From: MGOM01 sp035455265
GTDB lineage: Bacteria > Chloroflexota > Anaerolineae > Anaerolineales > E44-bin32
Length of the DNA: 47,977 bases
Reading direction: 5' to 3'
NCBI GenBank assembly: GCA_035455265.1
Contig: DATIFK010000149.1
Span: 1 to 47,977, forward strand
A program made the position numbers and the translations under genes. Position 1 is the first letter of the stretch, and each line of letters opens with the position of its first letter. Below, piece after piece: positions 16,284 to 24,186 of the stretch. The notes beneath the pieces were generated by a model. That model saw only the letters and a list, made by a program, of their open reading frames with translations, was not told where the DNA came from and did no database searches.

Positions 16284-16489
16284 GGCCCGCGGCGGAGTTC
16301 CCCTTGCACCATGAGTTCAACCCCCTTCGCGCAGCACCCCTGAGGGGCTCCGCCACGATCCCTCATGAATCGAGGCCGTCTCCGCGGAGAGGGGGCAAGG
16401 GGACCGTCTCGCCCTCCCGGCAGGACAACGGGACGGTGCGGCGGGCCAGCATCCTTCCAGCGGGCATTTGGGCTCGCGGCCCGAACGGG
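16284..16489. other. Repeat-derived spacer before the diheme lipoprotein
   Basis: This 206-nt stretch is open in the frame of the following gene and begins with a GTG overlapping the previous stop (GTGA at 16280-16283). Its translation, however, is basic, low in conserved features and precedes the signal peptide. It contains a CCCCTGAGGGG hairpin-type repeat (about 16336-16348) and a 44-nt dispersed repeat (16404-16447). I regard it as inserted non-coding sequence. Confidence 0.5.
16404..16447 (+). repeat. 44-nt dispersed repeat, copy 1
   Basis: Matches the reverse complement of 34307-34350 at 43 of 44 positions. Both copies lie shortly before the probable start codon of a gene (the diheme lipoprotein here, hypF there). 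A further match, GAACGGGGTGT, occurs about 40 nt beyond each copy, so the repeat unit may be about 100 nt. Confidence 0.85.
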
Positions 16490-18409
16490 GTGTTGTGGAA
16501 GGTTCTGGCAGGATTCGTCCTGGTAACGAGCGCCATGCTCCTCGGCGCCTGCTCGCTGGCGGGAGATGTGACGCCTCCGCCAGGGTTGGAGAACGCGCCG
16601 GTGGAGCCGGTGGCGACCGTCGCCCCGCTCACCGCCCCGCGCCAGGCGCCCGACCTCCAAGCCGGGGAGATTCTGTTTGCCGAGCGATGCGCGCCCTGCC
16701 ACGGCGACGGCGGGCTCGGCGATGGCCCGCAGGCCTCCGCCCTCCCCAATCCACCGGCGGCTCTGGCAAATCCCTCCGTCGCGCGGGCAGCGGTTCCCGA
16801 TGACTGGTACAGCATCGTCACCCTCGGGCGCCTCGATCGCTTCATGCCGGGATTCACCAGTCTCAACGATGCCCAGCGCTGGTCGGTGGTGGGATATGCC
16901 CTGTCGCTAGGCCTGGCCTCGGCGGACCTCTCGGAAGGCGAGCGCGTCTTCGCTGACAACTGCGAGAGCTGCCACGGCCCGGACGGACCGGGTGCCGAGG
17001 CCGGCCCCGACCTCACGAATCTCGATTTCCAGGCAAGTCAATCGGAACAGGCGATGTTCGACGTCGTCACCGAGGGGCGTCCGCCGGACATGCCCTCGTT
17101 CGCCGATTCCCTGACGGACGACGAGCGCTGGGCCGTCGTCGACCTCCTGCGTCAGGTAGGGTTGCACGCAGGGGCCGAGCCCGCCGCGCCATCCGCCACC
17201 CCCACGGCGGAGGCGACGGCGGAAGGATCGCCTGCCGCCGAGACGCCGGCGGCGACCGCCGGAGGCACTCCTGAAGCCGAAACCCCCGTTGCGACAGGGA
17301 CCACCCCGACCTTGGAGCCGACGGTCGTTTCCGGCGGCTCGATCATTGGCACGATCGTGAACGGGACAGGCGGCGACGCCGCGCCGTCGCAGCTCGATGT
17401 CACCCTGCATGGCTTCGACGGCGACACCGAGGTCCTGACGGATTCTCGGCCGGCGAAACCGGATGGAACGTTCACCTTCGAGGTCGCGGAGCTGACTCCG
17501 GGCCGGCTCTACGTGGCGACGGTCGATTACCAGGGGTCCCAGTACGCTTCCGACATCGTTCACCTCAGCTCCGATGCCCCCTCGGCGACCTTGCCCATCA
17601 CCGTTTACGAGACGACGACCGACACCTCGACGGTGCTGGTCGACCGGCTGCACATCCTGGTAACCGCGCCCGGGGAAGGCGTCCTCGAGATCGTCGAGCT
17701 GTGGATCCTGTCCAACTCCGGCGATCGGACGGTGATCCCATCCGAGTCGCGGCTGGGGCTGGAGGGCACCTTGCCGGAAGGCGCCTCGAACGTCAGCTTC
17801 GATGAGACGACCCCCGGCGAAAGGTTCCAGGTCTCCGGCGGCGCGTTCGTCGACAAGCGCCCCTTGCCGCCGGGGTCGGGGACGGGGGAGTGGGTCTTCT
17901 CCTACTCCCTTCCCTATGGACGCCGGCTTGATCTACGGCGCACCGCCGCCTACCCGATCGGCTCGGTCGTGATCCTGGCGCCGGAAGGTTTGAAGGTTGC
18001 CGCCGACGGCCTGAGCGACACCGGATCGCGCGACGTCCAGGGTCAGACGCTGCACACGTACAGCCTCGGGCCGATCTCACCGGGGACCGAGATGGCCCTG
18101 CGAATGAGCGGCAATCCGGCCTCCGCCGCGGCGGCTACACCGGCGGCGCCGTGGATCCTCGGTGTGGCGGCGTTGGGCGTTGCGATGATCGGGGCCGGCT
18201 TGCTATGGTTCCGGCCGCGGCGCCGGCCGGTCGAGGCCGAGGACGAAGAGCCCGAAGGCGAGATCGACGAAGACAACGTCGATGAGCTCGTCGCCGCCCT
18301 GGCCCGACTGGATCAGGATTTCGAAAGCGGCGGCGTCCCCGAGGACGAGTACCGCGTGCGCCGCGAGACCCTCAAGCGCCGGGCGCTGGAGGCGATGCGG
18401 CGCGCATGA
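16490..18409 (+). CDS. Diheme cytochrome c lipoprotein with carboxypeptidase-regulatory-like domain and CcmI-like tail
   Basis: About 639 residues from a GTG at 16490; a GTG at 16280 would add 70 repeat-encoded residues. A lipoprotein signal ends at LLGAC (residue 21). Two cytochrome c domains follow, with CAPCHGDGG near residue 67 and CESCHGPDG near 160. Next come a long Ala/Thr/Pro-rich linker (about 225-280), a beta-rich domain (about 283-520) that includes a carboxypeptidase regulatory-like part (LDVTLHGFDGD), a transmembrane helix (about 550-570), and an acidic cytoplasmic tail. The last 45 residues (LARLDQDFESGGVPEDEYRVRR) resemble CcmI-type coiled coils. It overlaps ccmA by 4 nt (ATGA). 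Its place inside the ccm operon suggests an accessory electron carrier or a cofactor of maturation. Confidence 0.75.
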   Translation: MLWKVLAGFVLVTSAMLLGACSLAGDVTPPPGLENAPVEPVATVAPLTAPRQAPDLQAGEILFAERCAPCHGDGGLGDGPQASALPNPPAALANPSVARAAVPDDWYSIVTLGRLDRFMPGFTSLNDAQRWSVVGYALSLGLASADLSEGERVFADNCESCHGPDGPGAEAGPDLTNLDFQASQSEQAMFDVVTEGRPPDMPSFADSLTDDERWAVVDLLRQVGLHAGAEPAAPSATPTAEATAEGSPAAETPAATAGGTPEAETPVATGTTPTLEPTVVSGGSIIGTIVNGTGGDAAPSQLDVTLHGFDGDTEVLTDSRPAKPDGTFTFEVAELTPGRLYVATVDYQGSQYASDIVHLSSDAPSATLPITVYETTTDTSTVLVDRLHILVTAPGEGVLEIVELWILSNSGDRTVIPSESRLGLEGTLPEGASNVSFDETTPGERFQVSGGAFVDKRPLPPGSGTGEWVFSYSLPYGRRLDLRRTAAYPIGSVVILAPEGLKVAADGLSDTGSRDVQGQTLHTYSLGPISPGTEMALRMSGNPASAAAATPAAPWILGVAALGVAMIGAGLLWFRPRRRPVEAEDEEPEGEIDEDNVDELVAALARLDQDFESGGVPEDEYRVRRETLKRRALEAMRRA

Positions 18410-19107
18410 TCGAGGTTCGCCGCCTGGTCAAGACATTCGGCCTAAAGCCGGTGCTACGAGGCCTCGATTTCGACGTCGCTCCGGGCGAGTTCGTCGCGCT
18501 GTTGGGTCCCAACGGCGCGGGGAAAACCACCTTCCTGCGCATCCTGGCTTCCCTGTCGCGCCCGACGATGGGCGAGGTTCGCCTGTCGGGGTACCGCCTG
18601 CCGGGGCAGGCGGCTGCCGTGCGGAGCATCCTGGGCGTCGTCTCGCATCAACCGCTGTTGTACGGGGATCTGACGGGTGAGGAGAACCTGCGCTTCTATG
18701 GGCGGCTGTACAACGTGCCGAGCCTGGAGGCGCGCCTGACGGACGTCCTCAGGATGGTCGGCCTGGCAGCCCGGCGGCGTGACCTGGTTCGGCAGTATTC
18801 GCGCGGCATGCAGCAGCGGCTGGCCATCGGTCGGGCGGTGTTGCACGATCCCGAGATCATGCTGTTCGACGAGCCGCACACCGGCCTCGACCAGGAGGCC
18901 TCTCAGATGCTCGACGAGGTACTGCGGCAAGTGGCGGCGCGCGGGCGCACGGTGGTCATGACCTCCCACGATCTGCTGCGCTCGGCTGAGCTGGCGACGC
19001 GGGTGGACGTCCTATCGCGCGGGGTCATCGCGGCTTCCTACCCGAGAGCGACGCTCGAGCCGGCGGCGCTGCCGGCCCTCTACCGCGAGGTCATCCGTGG
19101 CGGCTGA
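18406..19107 (+). CDS. ccmA: Heme exporter ATP-binding protein CcmA
   Basis: A 233-residue ABC ATPase. Walker A is GPNGAGKTT (about residues 34-42), the signature is YSRGMQQRL (about 131-139), Walker B is IMLFDEPHTGLD (about 153-164) and the switch histidine is in MTSHD (about 184-188). Length and motifs fit CcmA, which with CcmB drives release of heme-bound CcmE from CcmC. The ATG overlaps the upstream stop as ATGA, and its end overlaps ccmB by 11 nt, so translation is coupled on both sides. Confidence 0.95.
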   Translation: MIEVRRLVKTFGLKPVLRGLDFDVAPGEFVALLGPNGAGKTTFLRILASLSRPTMGEVRLSGYRLPGQAAAVRSILGVVSHQPLLYGDLTGEENLRFYGRLYNVPSLEARLTDVLRMVGLAARRRDLVRQYSRGMQQRLAIGRAVLHDPEIMLFDEPHTGLDQEASQMLDEVLRQVAARGRTVVMTSHDLLRSAELATRVDVLSRGVIAASYPRATLEPAALPALYREVIRGG

Positions 19108-19801
19108 GTCGGCGCTCCCGGCGCGCCGCCCTTCGTTCGTCCAGGCGGTGGCGGCCGTCGTCTGGAAGGACCTGGCGGCCGAATTCCGCAGTCGCGAGCT
19201 GTTGGGCGGGATGCTCGTCTTCGCGCTGCTCGTGGTGCTGATCTTCAACTTCGCCCTCGAGCTGGACGTGCGGACGCGGTCGACGGTGACCGCCGGCGTT
19301 CTGTGGGTGACCTTCGCCTTTGCCGGCACGCTGGGTCTCAACCGCTCGATGGCGTCCGAGAAAGACCGCGGCTGCCTGGACGGGCTGCTGTTGGCGCCGG
19401 TCGACCGGAGCGCCATCTACTTCGGCAAGGTCATCGCCAACCTGGCCTTCATGCTGATCGTCGAGGCGTTCGTTCTGCCGGTCTACGGCCTGCTGTACAA
19501 CGTCTCCTTGCTCCACCCCGGTCTGCTGGGGGTGATCCTGCTGGGATCGGTCGGCTACGTCGGGGTGGGGACTCTGCTGGCATCGATGGCGGTGCAGGCC
19601 CGGACGCGCGACGTGCTGCTGCCGATCCTGCTGTTCCCGGTGGTGCTGCCGGTTCTGGTGGCGGCGGTCAAGGCCAGCGAAGGCTTCCTGCAGGGCCTGG
19701 GTTCGGCGGACATCCTGCCGTGGGTGAACATCCTGCTGGTGTACGATGTGATCTTCCTGGTGGTGGCGTGGCTGGTGTATGACTACGTCGTCGAGGAATA
19801 G
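19097..19801 (+). CDS. ccmB: Heme exporter membrane protein CcmB
   Basis: A 234-residue protein with six hydrophobic helices, usual length for CcmB. The N-terminal VVWKDLAAEFRSRELLGGMLVF and the segment GLNRSMASEKDRGCLDGLLL are characteristic. It is the transmembrane partner of CcmA. The start is a GTG at 19097 within the end of ccmA (11-nt overlap). ccmC begins 17 nt after the stop. Confidence 0.94.
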   Translation: MAAESALPARRPSFVQAVAAVVWKDLAAEFRSRELLGGMLVFALLVVLIFNFALELDVRTRSTVTAGVLWVTFAFAGTLGLNRSMASEKDRGCLDGLLLAPVDRSAIYFGKVIANLAFMLIVEAFVLPVYGLLYNVSLLHPGLLGVILLGSVGYVGVGTLLASMAVQARTRDVLLPILLFPVVLPVLVAAVKASEGFLQGLGSADILPWVNILLVYDVIFLVVAWLVYDYVVEE

Positions 19802-19817
19802 GGAGCGGGAGGCTGCG

Positions 19818-20525
19818 ATGGAACCGATGCCGCGAGGCCTGAAGGTGCTGAACGCCGTGACCGGCGTCCTGTTCGTCATCGCCCTGTACCTGGTGTGGTT
19901 CTACGCACCGCGCGAGGCGGTCATGGGCGAGGTCCAGCGCGTGTTCTACTTCCATGTCGCCGCCGGTTGGGTGGGCGCGCTGGCCTTCATCGTCGCCGTC
20001 GTCGCCGGCATTGCCTACCTGCGGCGCGGCGACCACCGCTGGGACCGGGTGGGCCTGGCCTCGGTCGAGATCGGGATCGTCTTCACTCTCATCAACATCC
20101 TCAGCGGCTCGATCTGGGCCCGGCCGGTGTGGAACACCTGGTGGACGTGGGACCCGCGGCTGGTGACGGCGACCGTGATGGAGCTCGTCTACATCGCCTA
20201 CGTCATGCTGCGCCAGGGCATCGAAGACCCCGAGCGGCGCGCGCGATACGGCGCCATCTACGCCATCGTCGGCTTCATCAGTGTGCCTCTGACGTTTCTA
20301 TCCATCCGCATCTTCCGCACGATCCACCCCGTCGTCATCGGCTCGGGCGATCCGACGGCGCAAGGCGCGTTCGACATGACGCCCAAGATGCTCACGGCTT
20401 TCATGTTCAGCCTGCTGACGTTCACCTTCGTGTATGCCACGCTGCTGTGGCACCGACTGCGGCTCGAAGCGCTGAACGAACGGGTGGAGCGGCGCAAGAT
20501 CGAGTTGACAGCGGGCGGCGCGTAG
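19818..20525 (+). CDS. ccmC: Heme transfer protein CcmC
   Basis: A 235-residue six-helix membrane protein of the CcmC/CcmF heme-handling family. The tryptophan-rich motif is NTWWTWDPRLVT near residue 112, with flanking histidines in VFYFHVAAGW (about residue 45) and IHPVVIG (about 172). CcmC loads heme onto CcmE. ATG at 19818 with GGGAGGCTGC upstream supports this start; an earlier in-frame ATG at 19779 lies inside ccmB. It is followed 15 nt later by a CcmD-like frame. Confidence 0.95.
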   Translation: MEPMPRGLKVLNAVTGVLFVIALYLVWFYAPREAVMGEVQRVFYFHVAAGWVGALAFIVAVVAGIAYLRRGDHRWDRVGLASVEIGIVFTLINILSGSIWARPVWNTWWTWDPRLVTATVMELVYIAYVMLRQGIEDPERRARYGAIYAIVGFISVPLTFLSIRIFRTIHPVVIGSGDPTAQGAFDMTPKMLTAFMFSLLTFTFVYATLLWHRLRLEALNERVERRKIELTAGGA

Positions 20526-20540
20526 GCGCCGGAGGCAGCC

Positions 20541-20708
20541 ATGATCCTTCAACAAGCTCCAGCCGATACCCTGAACTACATGCTCCTCGGGTACGCCGTC
20601 ATCCTGGGGATGATGGCGCTGTTCATCGTCCGTTTGGCGCTGCGCTTTCGCGGGTTGCGGCGTGATCTCGAGTGGTTGGACGAGCTCGAACGCGGCGAAA
20701 AGCGATAG
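20541..20708 (+). CDS. ccmD: Small CcmD-like membrane protein
   Basis: A 55-residue protein with a short N terminus, one helix (LLGYAVILGMMALFIVRLAL, about residues 15-34) and a charged, helical C terminus (RRDLEWLDELERGEKR). Size, topology and position directly after ccmC match CcmD, which stabilises the CcmABC-E complex. Sequence identity within this family is always low, so the call rests on context. The ATG at 20541 follows GGAGGCAGCC. It is the last gene of the ccm operon. Confidence 0.75.
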   Translation: MILQQAPADTLNYMLLGYAVILGMMALFIVRLALRFRGLRRDLEWLDELERGEKR

Positions 20709-20731
20709 GGCGATCGCGGACTCGACTTTCT

Positions 20732-20809
20732 CCGGTTGCCAGTAGCCGGTCCCCAGTCACCCGTCACGAGCTGCGGATTGGATACTGGGAACTGGCGACT
20801 GGTGACGGG
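20732..20809. repeat. Heptad repeat array 2
   Basis: Forward units of the type CCAGTNN (CCGGTTG, CCAGTAG, CCGGTCC, CCAGTCA, CCCGTCA) followed by reverse units (ATACTGG, GAACTGG, CGACTGG, TGACGGG). The arms pair as an imperfect hairpin. It lies 24 nt after the end of the ccm operon. Confidence 0.85.
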
Positions 20810-20889
20810 AAACCCTTGAGGCGACTCTCCTGAATCCCGCGGCATCCCGACCCGTCGTCTGGCTGCGCAGGCTCCTGCTCATCTACGCC

Positions 20890-21618
20890 GTGCTGACGGC
20901 ATACCTGAGCCTGTCGCCCCTCATCGGAGGCCCGCACGGCCCGTGGACCCCGATCCTCCTGACGATCGTCGGATTCCTTTTCGCGGTGTGGCATGCCCGG
21001 CTGAATCTCGGACTCGCCGGCGCCGCCTGGTTGCTGGGCCTGACCATTCTGGTCAGCCTGGTGTTCGAGACGGTGGGCGTCGCCACGGGATGGATCTACG
21101 GGCCCTATCACTACACCGACGCCCTGGGCCCGCGATTCCTCGGCCTGGTGCCGTACCTGATCCCGGTCGCGTGGTTCATGATGGTCTACCCGTCACGCGT
21201 CATCGCCGAGCGACTGGTGGCCGGGCGCGTACCCGAGGGGTGGCGGCACAGCCTGGCGCTGGCTGCGGTGGCGGCATTCGTCATGACGTCGTGGGACCTG
21301 CTGATGGACCCGATGATGGTGCGCATGCAAACCTGGGTGTGGGACAGCCCGGGCGTGTACTTCGGCGTGCCGGTGCACAACTACCTGGGTTGGCTGCTGA
21401 CGACTTTCTGTGTGTACGCGAGTTTCGAAGTGGCGGTGCGGCGGGTGCGGCCTGCAGAGAAGGTGGCTCCCACATCCGACGCGATCTGGGCGTACCTCAT
21501 CACCTGGGCGGGAAACAGCGCGGTGGCGATCGAGTTTGGCCTCGTCGGGCCGGCGCTGGTGGGCATGTTCACCTCGGGTGTGCTTGGCTCGCTCGCCCTT
21601 CTTGATCGACAACCCTAG
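20890..21618 (+). CDS. cruF: Carotenoid biosynthesis protein, CruF/bisanhydrobacterioruberin hydratase family
   Basis: A 242-residue, seven-helix membrane protein. The words ETVGVATGWIYGPYHYTDALGPRFLGLVPYLIPVAWFMM and SWDLLMDPMM resemble the CruF/DUF422 family, which hydrates the psi ends of acyclic or monocyclic carotenoids. The first good start is GTG 20890, but the frame stays open upstream for about 19 codons that read like an extra helix (RPVVWLRRLLLIYA) without ATG, GTG or TTG, so a non-standard start or a slightly shorter protein is possible. No other carotenoid gene is in the window. It is preceded by heptad array 2. Confidence 0.75.
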   Translation: MLTAYLSLSPLIGGPHGPWTPILLTIVGFLFAVWHARLNLGLAGAAWLLGLTILVSLVFETVGVATGWIYGPYHYTDALGPRFLGLVPYLIPVAWFMMVYPSRVIAERLVAGRVPEGWRHSLALAAVAAFVMTSWDLLMDPMMVRMQTWVWDSPGVYFGVPVHNYLGWLLTTFCVYASFEVAVRRVRPAEKVAPTSDAIWAYLITWAGNSAVAIEFGLVGPALVGMFTSGVLGSLALLDRQP

Positions 21619-21714
21619 TTCGTCATCGCGCAGCCCCCCCGCCATCTTTGGCGTCCAAATAGCAGGATGAGCCAGATGAACGGTTGTCAGTCTGCAATAA
21701 TGAGCAATTGCGCG

Positions 21715-21742
21715 TTGACTCATCCCCCGCCTGTGCTACACT
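21715..21742 (+). promoter_or_regulatory. Sigma-70-type promoter of the deoxyribosyltransferase/kinase gene
   Basis: TTGACT (21715-21720), a 16-nt spacer, and TACACT (21737-21742) with TG one base before the -10, so it is an extended -10 promoter. Transcription would start near 21749, giving a leader of about 205 nt before the ATG at 21954. Confidence 0.7.
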
Positions 21743-21748
21743 GAACCC

Positions 21749-21953
21749 ACTGGTACTTATGTCCTGCCGGAGGGAGGGGTTGCCAGCCGGCGTCTGACCG
21801 GGTGGGGAGCCTGGTCGGAAGCCTTGTCCCCTCCTGCTGCTCGAATCGAGGTTCCACCGCGGCGCGCGTGAGGCGCAGGCGCCGCCGTGGAATCGAACCT
21901 GGCGCCATCGGCGAGCGCCTCGTGATTCGCCGGAGTCGGGGATTGGGGGACAC
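21749..21953 (+). ncRNA. Long structured 5' leader or small RNA of unknown type
   Basis: Two hairpins can be drawn. The first pairs GGAGGGG (about 21773) with CCCCTCC (about 21828), enclosing a stem TGACCGGG/CCTGGTCG. The second pairs TTCCACCGCGGCG with CGCCGCCGTGGAA, 13 bp with one mismatch, near 21850-21893. It begins at a good promoter and lies directly before the start codon. I do not recognise a known riboswitch; it does not fit SRP RNA or tRNA. Confidence 0.45.
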
Positions 21954-23165
21954 ATGCAGCAGTTGGGAGCCGTGACGGAAACCGTGGCGCCTGCGTGGAA
22001 CAGCGCCAAGCCCCTGCGCGTCTATCTGGCCGGGCCTCTTTTCAGCCGGGCCGAGCGCGCCTTCAACGTCGAACTGAACAAACTCATCAAGAATCTGGGA
22101 TTCACCACGTATTTCCCTCAGGAAGATGCCGGGCTGATCTCGGATATGGTCGAGCAGGGGATGGACGTTCACATGGCCCGCGACGCCATCTTCCGCCGCA
22201 ACCGCGACTCCATCAGCGCGTCGGACATCGTCGTCTTCATTTTGGACGGTCGCGTTCCCGATGAAGGGGCGTGCATCGAGGTCGGCGTCGGCTACGCCCT
22301 GGGTAAGGAATGCATCGGACTCAAGACCGACTTCCGTTCGTGTGAGCCGGGCGGCAACAACCTGATGATCGACGGCGTGCTCAACTACCGCATCGCCGGC
22401 GATCTCGAGTCGTTGTGCCGCACGCTCGATGAGGCGCGCCGCGGCCTGCTGTTGCAGCGGGCGGCCCTGCCGATGGCGGTGCCGGTGAACGGGCGGGCGC
22501 GGCCGTACGTGGCCGTGGTCGGGACCATCGGCGCCGGCAAGTCGACCCTGGTGCATCTGCTCGGCAACCGGCCCGGCTGGACGACGATCGATGAGCCGGT
22601 GGATGAAAACCCCTATTTGCAGGGCGTCTATCAGAATCTCGAAGGGCTGGCGCTGCGCGTGCAGGCCTTCTACCTGGGCGGGCGCACGCGCCAGCATATG
22701 CGCGCCCTCGAGGTCCACGGCCCGGCGGTGCAGGACCGCTGCCTGTACGAGGACACCGAGGTTTTCGCCGCCACGTACCACGAGATGGGGGCCTTCGACT
22801 CGACCGATCTGGCGACGTTGAAGACGCTTTACCATGCGTTGGCGGACCTGCTGCCCAGGCCGGACCTGCTGGTCTACGTTCACACCCCGCTCGAGGTGCA
22901 GTTGGATCGCATTCGCCAGCGAGGCCGCGATTTCGAACGATCGATGGACGTCGAGTTCCTCATCCGTTTGCGGAGCAATTACGAGGCGTGGATCGACCGG
23001 CAGGGGTGGGCGCCGGTCCTGCGCATCGACAGCTCCGAGGCGGACTACGTCCATGATCCGGAGGCTCAGCGGCGCGTGATCGACCGCATCGACCGCGCCC
23101 TGGAAGAGAGTGCCAGCTTCACGCCGGGCAGGGTCTTCGCCCGCGTGATGGCGGATGTCGGCTAG
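21954..23165 (+). CDS. Nucleoside 2-deoxyribosyltransferase fused to deoxynucleoside kinase
   Basis: A 403-residue bifunctional protein. Residues about 20-150 form a nucleoside deoxyribosyltransferase: YLAGPLFS at the start and DGRVPDEGACIEVGVGYALG containing the catalytic Glu. Residues about 183-395 form a deoxynucleoside kinase: P-loop GTIGAGKST, base-side EPVDENPYL, the DRC/DRS-type motif VQDRCLYEDTEVF, and an Arg-rich lid RIRQRGRDFERSM. The first part exchanges or removes the base of a deoxynucleoside; the second phosphorylates deoxynucleosides with ATP, so both belong to cytoplasmic DNA precursor salvage. The ATG at 21954 lies after a GGGGGACAC sequence. The EamA transporter gene follows after 8 nt. 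Confidence 0.9.
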   Translation: MQQLGAVTETVAPAWNSAKPLRVYLAGPLFSRAERAFNVELNKLIKNLGFTTYFPQEDAGLISDMVEQGMDVHMARDAIFRRNRDSISASDIVVFILDGRVPDEGACIEVGVGYALGKECIGLKTDFRSCEPGGNNLMIDGVLNYRIAGDLESLCRTLDEARRGLLLQRAALPMAVPVNGRARPYVAVVGTIGAGKSTLVHLLGNRPGWTTIDEPVDENPYLQGVYQNLEGLALRVQAFYLGGRTRQHMRALEVHGPAVQDRCLYEDTEVFAATYHEMGAFDSTDLATLKTLYHALADLLPRPDLLVYVHTPLEVQLDRIRQRGRDFERSMDVEFLIRLRSNYEAWIDRQGWAPVLRIDSSEADYVHDPEAQRRVIDRIDRALEESASFTPGRVFARVMADVG

Positions 23166-23173
23166 AAGTTCCC

Positions 23174-24115
23174 ATGGCGCTTCCCATAGGCGTACGACGA
23201 GCCGCTGCCAGCCAGCGCTGGACGGCTGTGTTCCTGGCGGCGGTCGTCACGCTGTTGTGGTCATCCTCCTACGTCCTGATCAAGATTGGCCTGCTGGGCC
23301 TGCCGCCGCTGACCTTCGCCGGACTGCGCTACTTCACCGCGTTCGGTGCGTTGCTGGCGGTCCATGTGGCGCGGCGCCGGCAGCTGCCGCGCAGCCTGGG
23401 GGTGCCCACCTGGCGGGCCCTGGTGGCTCTGGGTCTGACGACGTACGCCATCGTCCCCGGAGCGATGTTCGTCAGCCTGGAACTGTTGCCGGTCACCACG
23501 GCCAACTTGATCTTCCAGGCCGGCATCCCCCTGACGGTGGCGCTGCTCAGCGGCCTGGTGCTGGCCGAGCCCACGACGATGAGGCAGTGGGCCGGCGTCC
23601 TGCTGACCGTGGTGGGCGTCTACGTCTTCTTTCCGGCTCGCCCCGAGGGTGTGGAGCTGCTGGGGGTCGTGCTGGCGGGCGTGGCGGCCGTGGGCGGCGC
23701 CGCCGGCAACCTGCTGACGCGTCACCTGATGCGCGACCGGCCGCTTCGAGCGCGCGACGTCTCGATGATCAGTATGGGTATCGGAAGCAGCCTGCTATTG
23801 CTCGTCAGTTTGTTCGCGGAACCGTTCCCGCGGCTGACGCTAACGTCGATCGTGCTCCTGGCCTGGTTGAGCCTGATCAACACCGCCCTGGCCTTCACCC
23901 TGTGGAACCTGGCGCTGCGAACCCTGACGGCGCTCGAGGGGGGCGTCCTGGCCAACGCCCAGATCGTCGAGGTGGCGCTGATGGCGTGGCTGGTTCTCGG
24001 GGAAACCCTCAGCCCGGCGCGCTGGCTCGCCGCGCTCGTCATCCTTGTCGGCGTCACCCTGGTCCAGTGGCGCCGGCCGGCGGCTGCATCGGTCCCGACC
24101 GAGAGCGGCAACTGA
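23174..24115 (+). CDS. EamA-family (DMT) membrane transporter
   Basis: A 313-residue protein with ten hydrophobic helices arranged as two EamA repeats. LLWSSSYVLIKIGL near residue 30 and the final GGVLANAQIVEVALMAWLVLGE near residue 260 are typical of drug/metabolite transporters. The substrate cannot be told. It lies 8 nt after the salvage fusion gene, so a nucleoside or base substrate is possible by context only. The start ATG 23174 has weak upstream complementarity (GAAGTTCCC). Heptad array 3 begins right after its stop. Confidence 0.88.
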   Translation: MALPIGVRRAAASQRWTAVFLAAVVTLLWSSSYVLIKIGLLGLPPLTFAGLRYFTAFGALLAVHVARRRQLPRSLGVPTWRALVALGLTTYAIVPGAMFVSLELLPVTTANLIFQAGIPLTVALLSGLVLAEPTTMRQWAGVLLTVVGVYVFFPARPEGVELLGVVLAGVAAVGGAAGNLLTRHLMRDRPLRARDVSMISMGIGSSLLLLVSLFAEPFPRLTLTSIVLLAWLSLINTALAFTLWNLALRTLTALEGGVLANAQIVEVALMAWLVLGETLSPARWLAALVILVGVTLVQWRRPAAASVPTESGN

Positions 24116-24119
24116 AGAG

Positions 24120-24171
24120 CAGTGGTCAGTTGTCAGTAAAGCCTTTGACCTTAACTGAAAACTGACCACTG
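24120..24171. repeat. Heptad repeat array 3
   Basis: An 18-nt left arm (24120-24137, units CAGTGGT, CAGTTGT) and right arm (24154-24171) pair at 17 of 18 positions around a 16-nt loop. It begins five bases after the EamA stop and ends against an ATG at 24172. Confidence 0.88.
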
Positions 24172-24186
24172 ATGACTCAAGAGAAG

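Noticed and set aside
21760..21840. SRP RNA or 6S RNA in the same leader
   Set aside because: The conserved SRP core around GGAAGCAGC is absent and no long 6S-type open bubble can be drawn with confidence.
21840..21905. tRNA-like words (GGTTCGATTCC on the minus strand) in the leader of the salvage gene
   Set aside because: The T-arm stem does not pair, and no D-arm, anticodon arm or CCA end can be placed. The words come from the arms of a simple hairpin.
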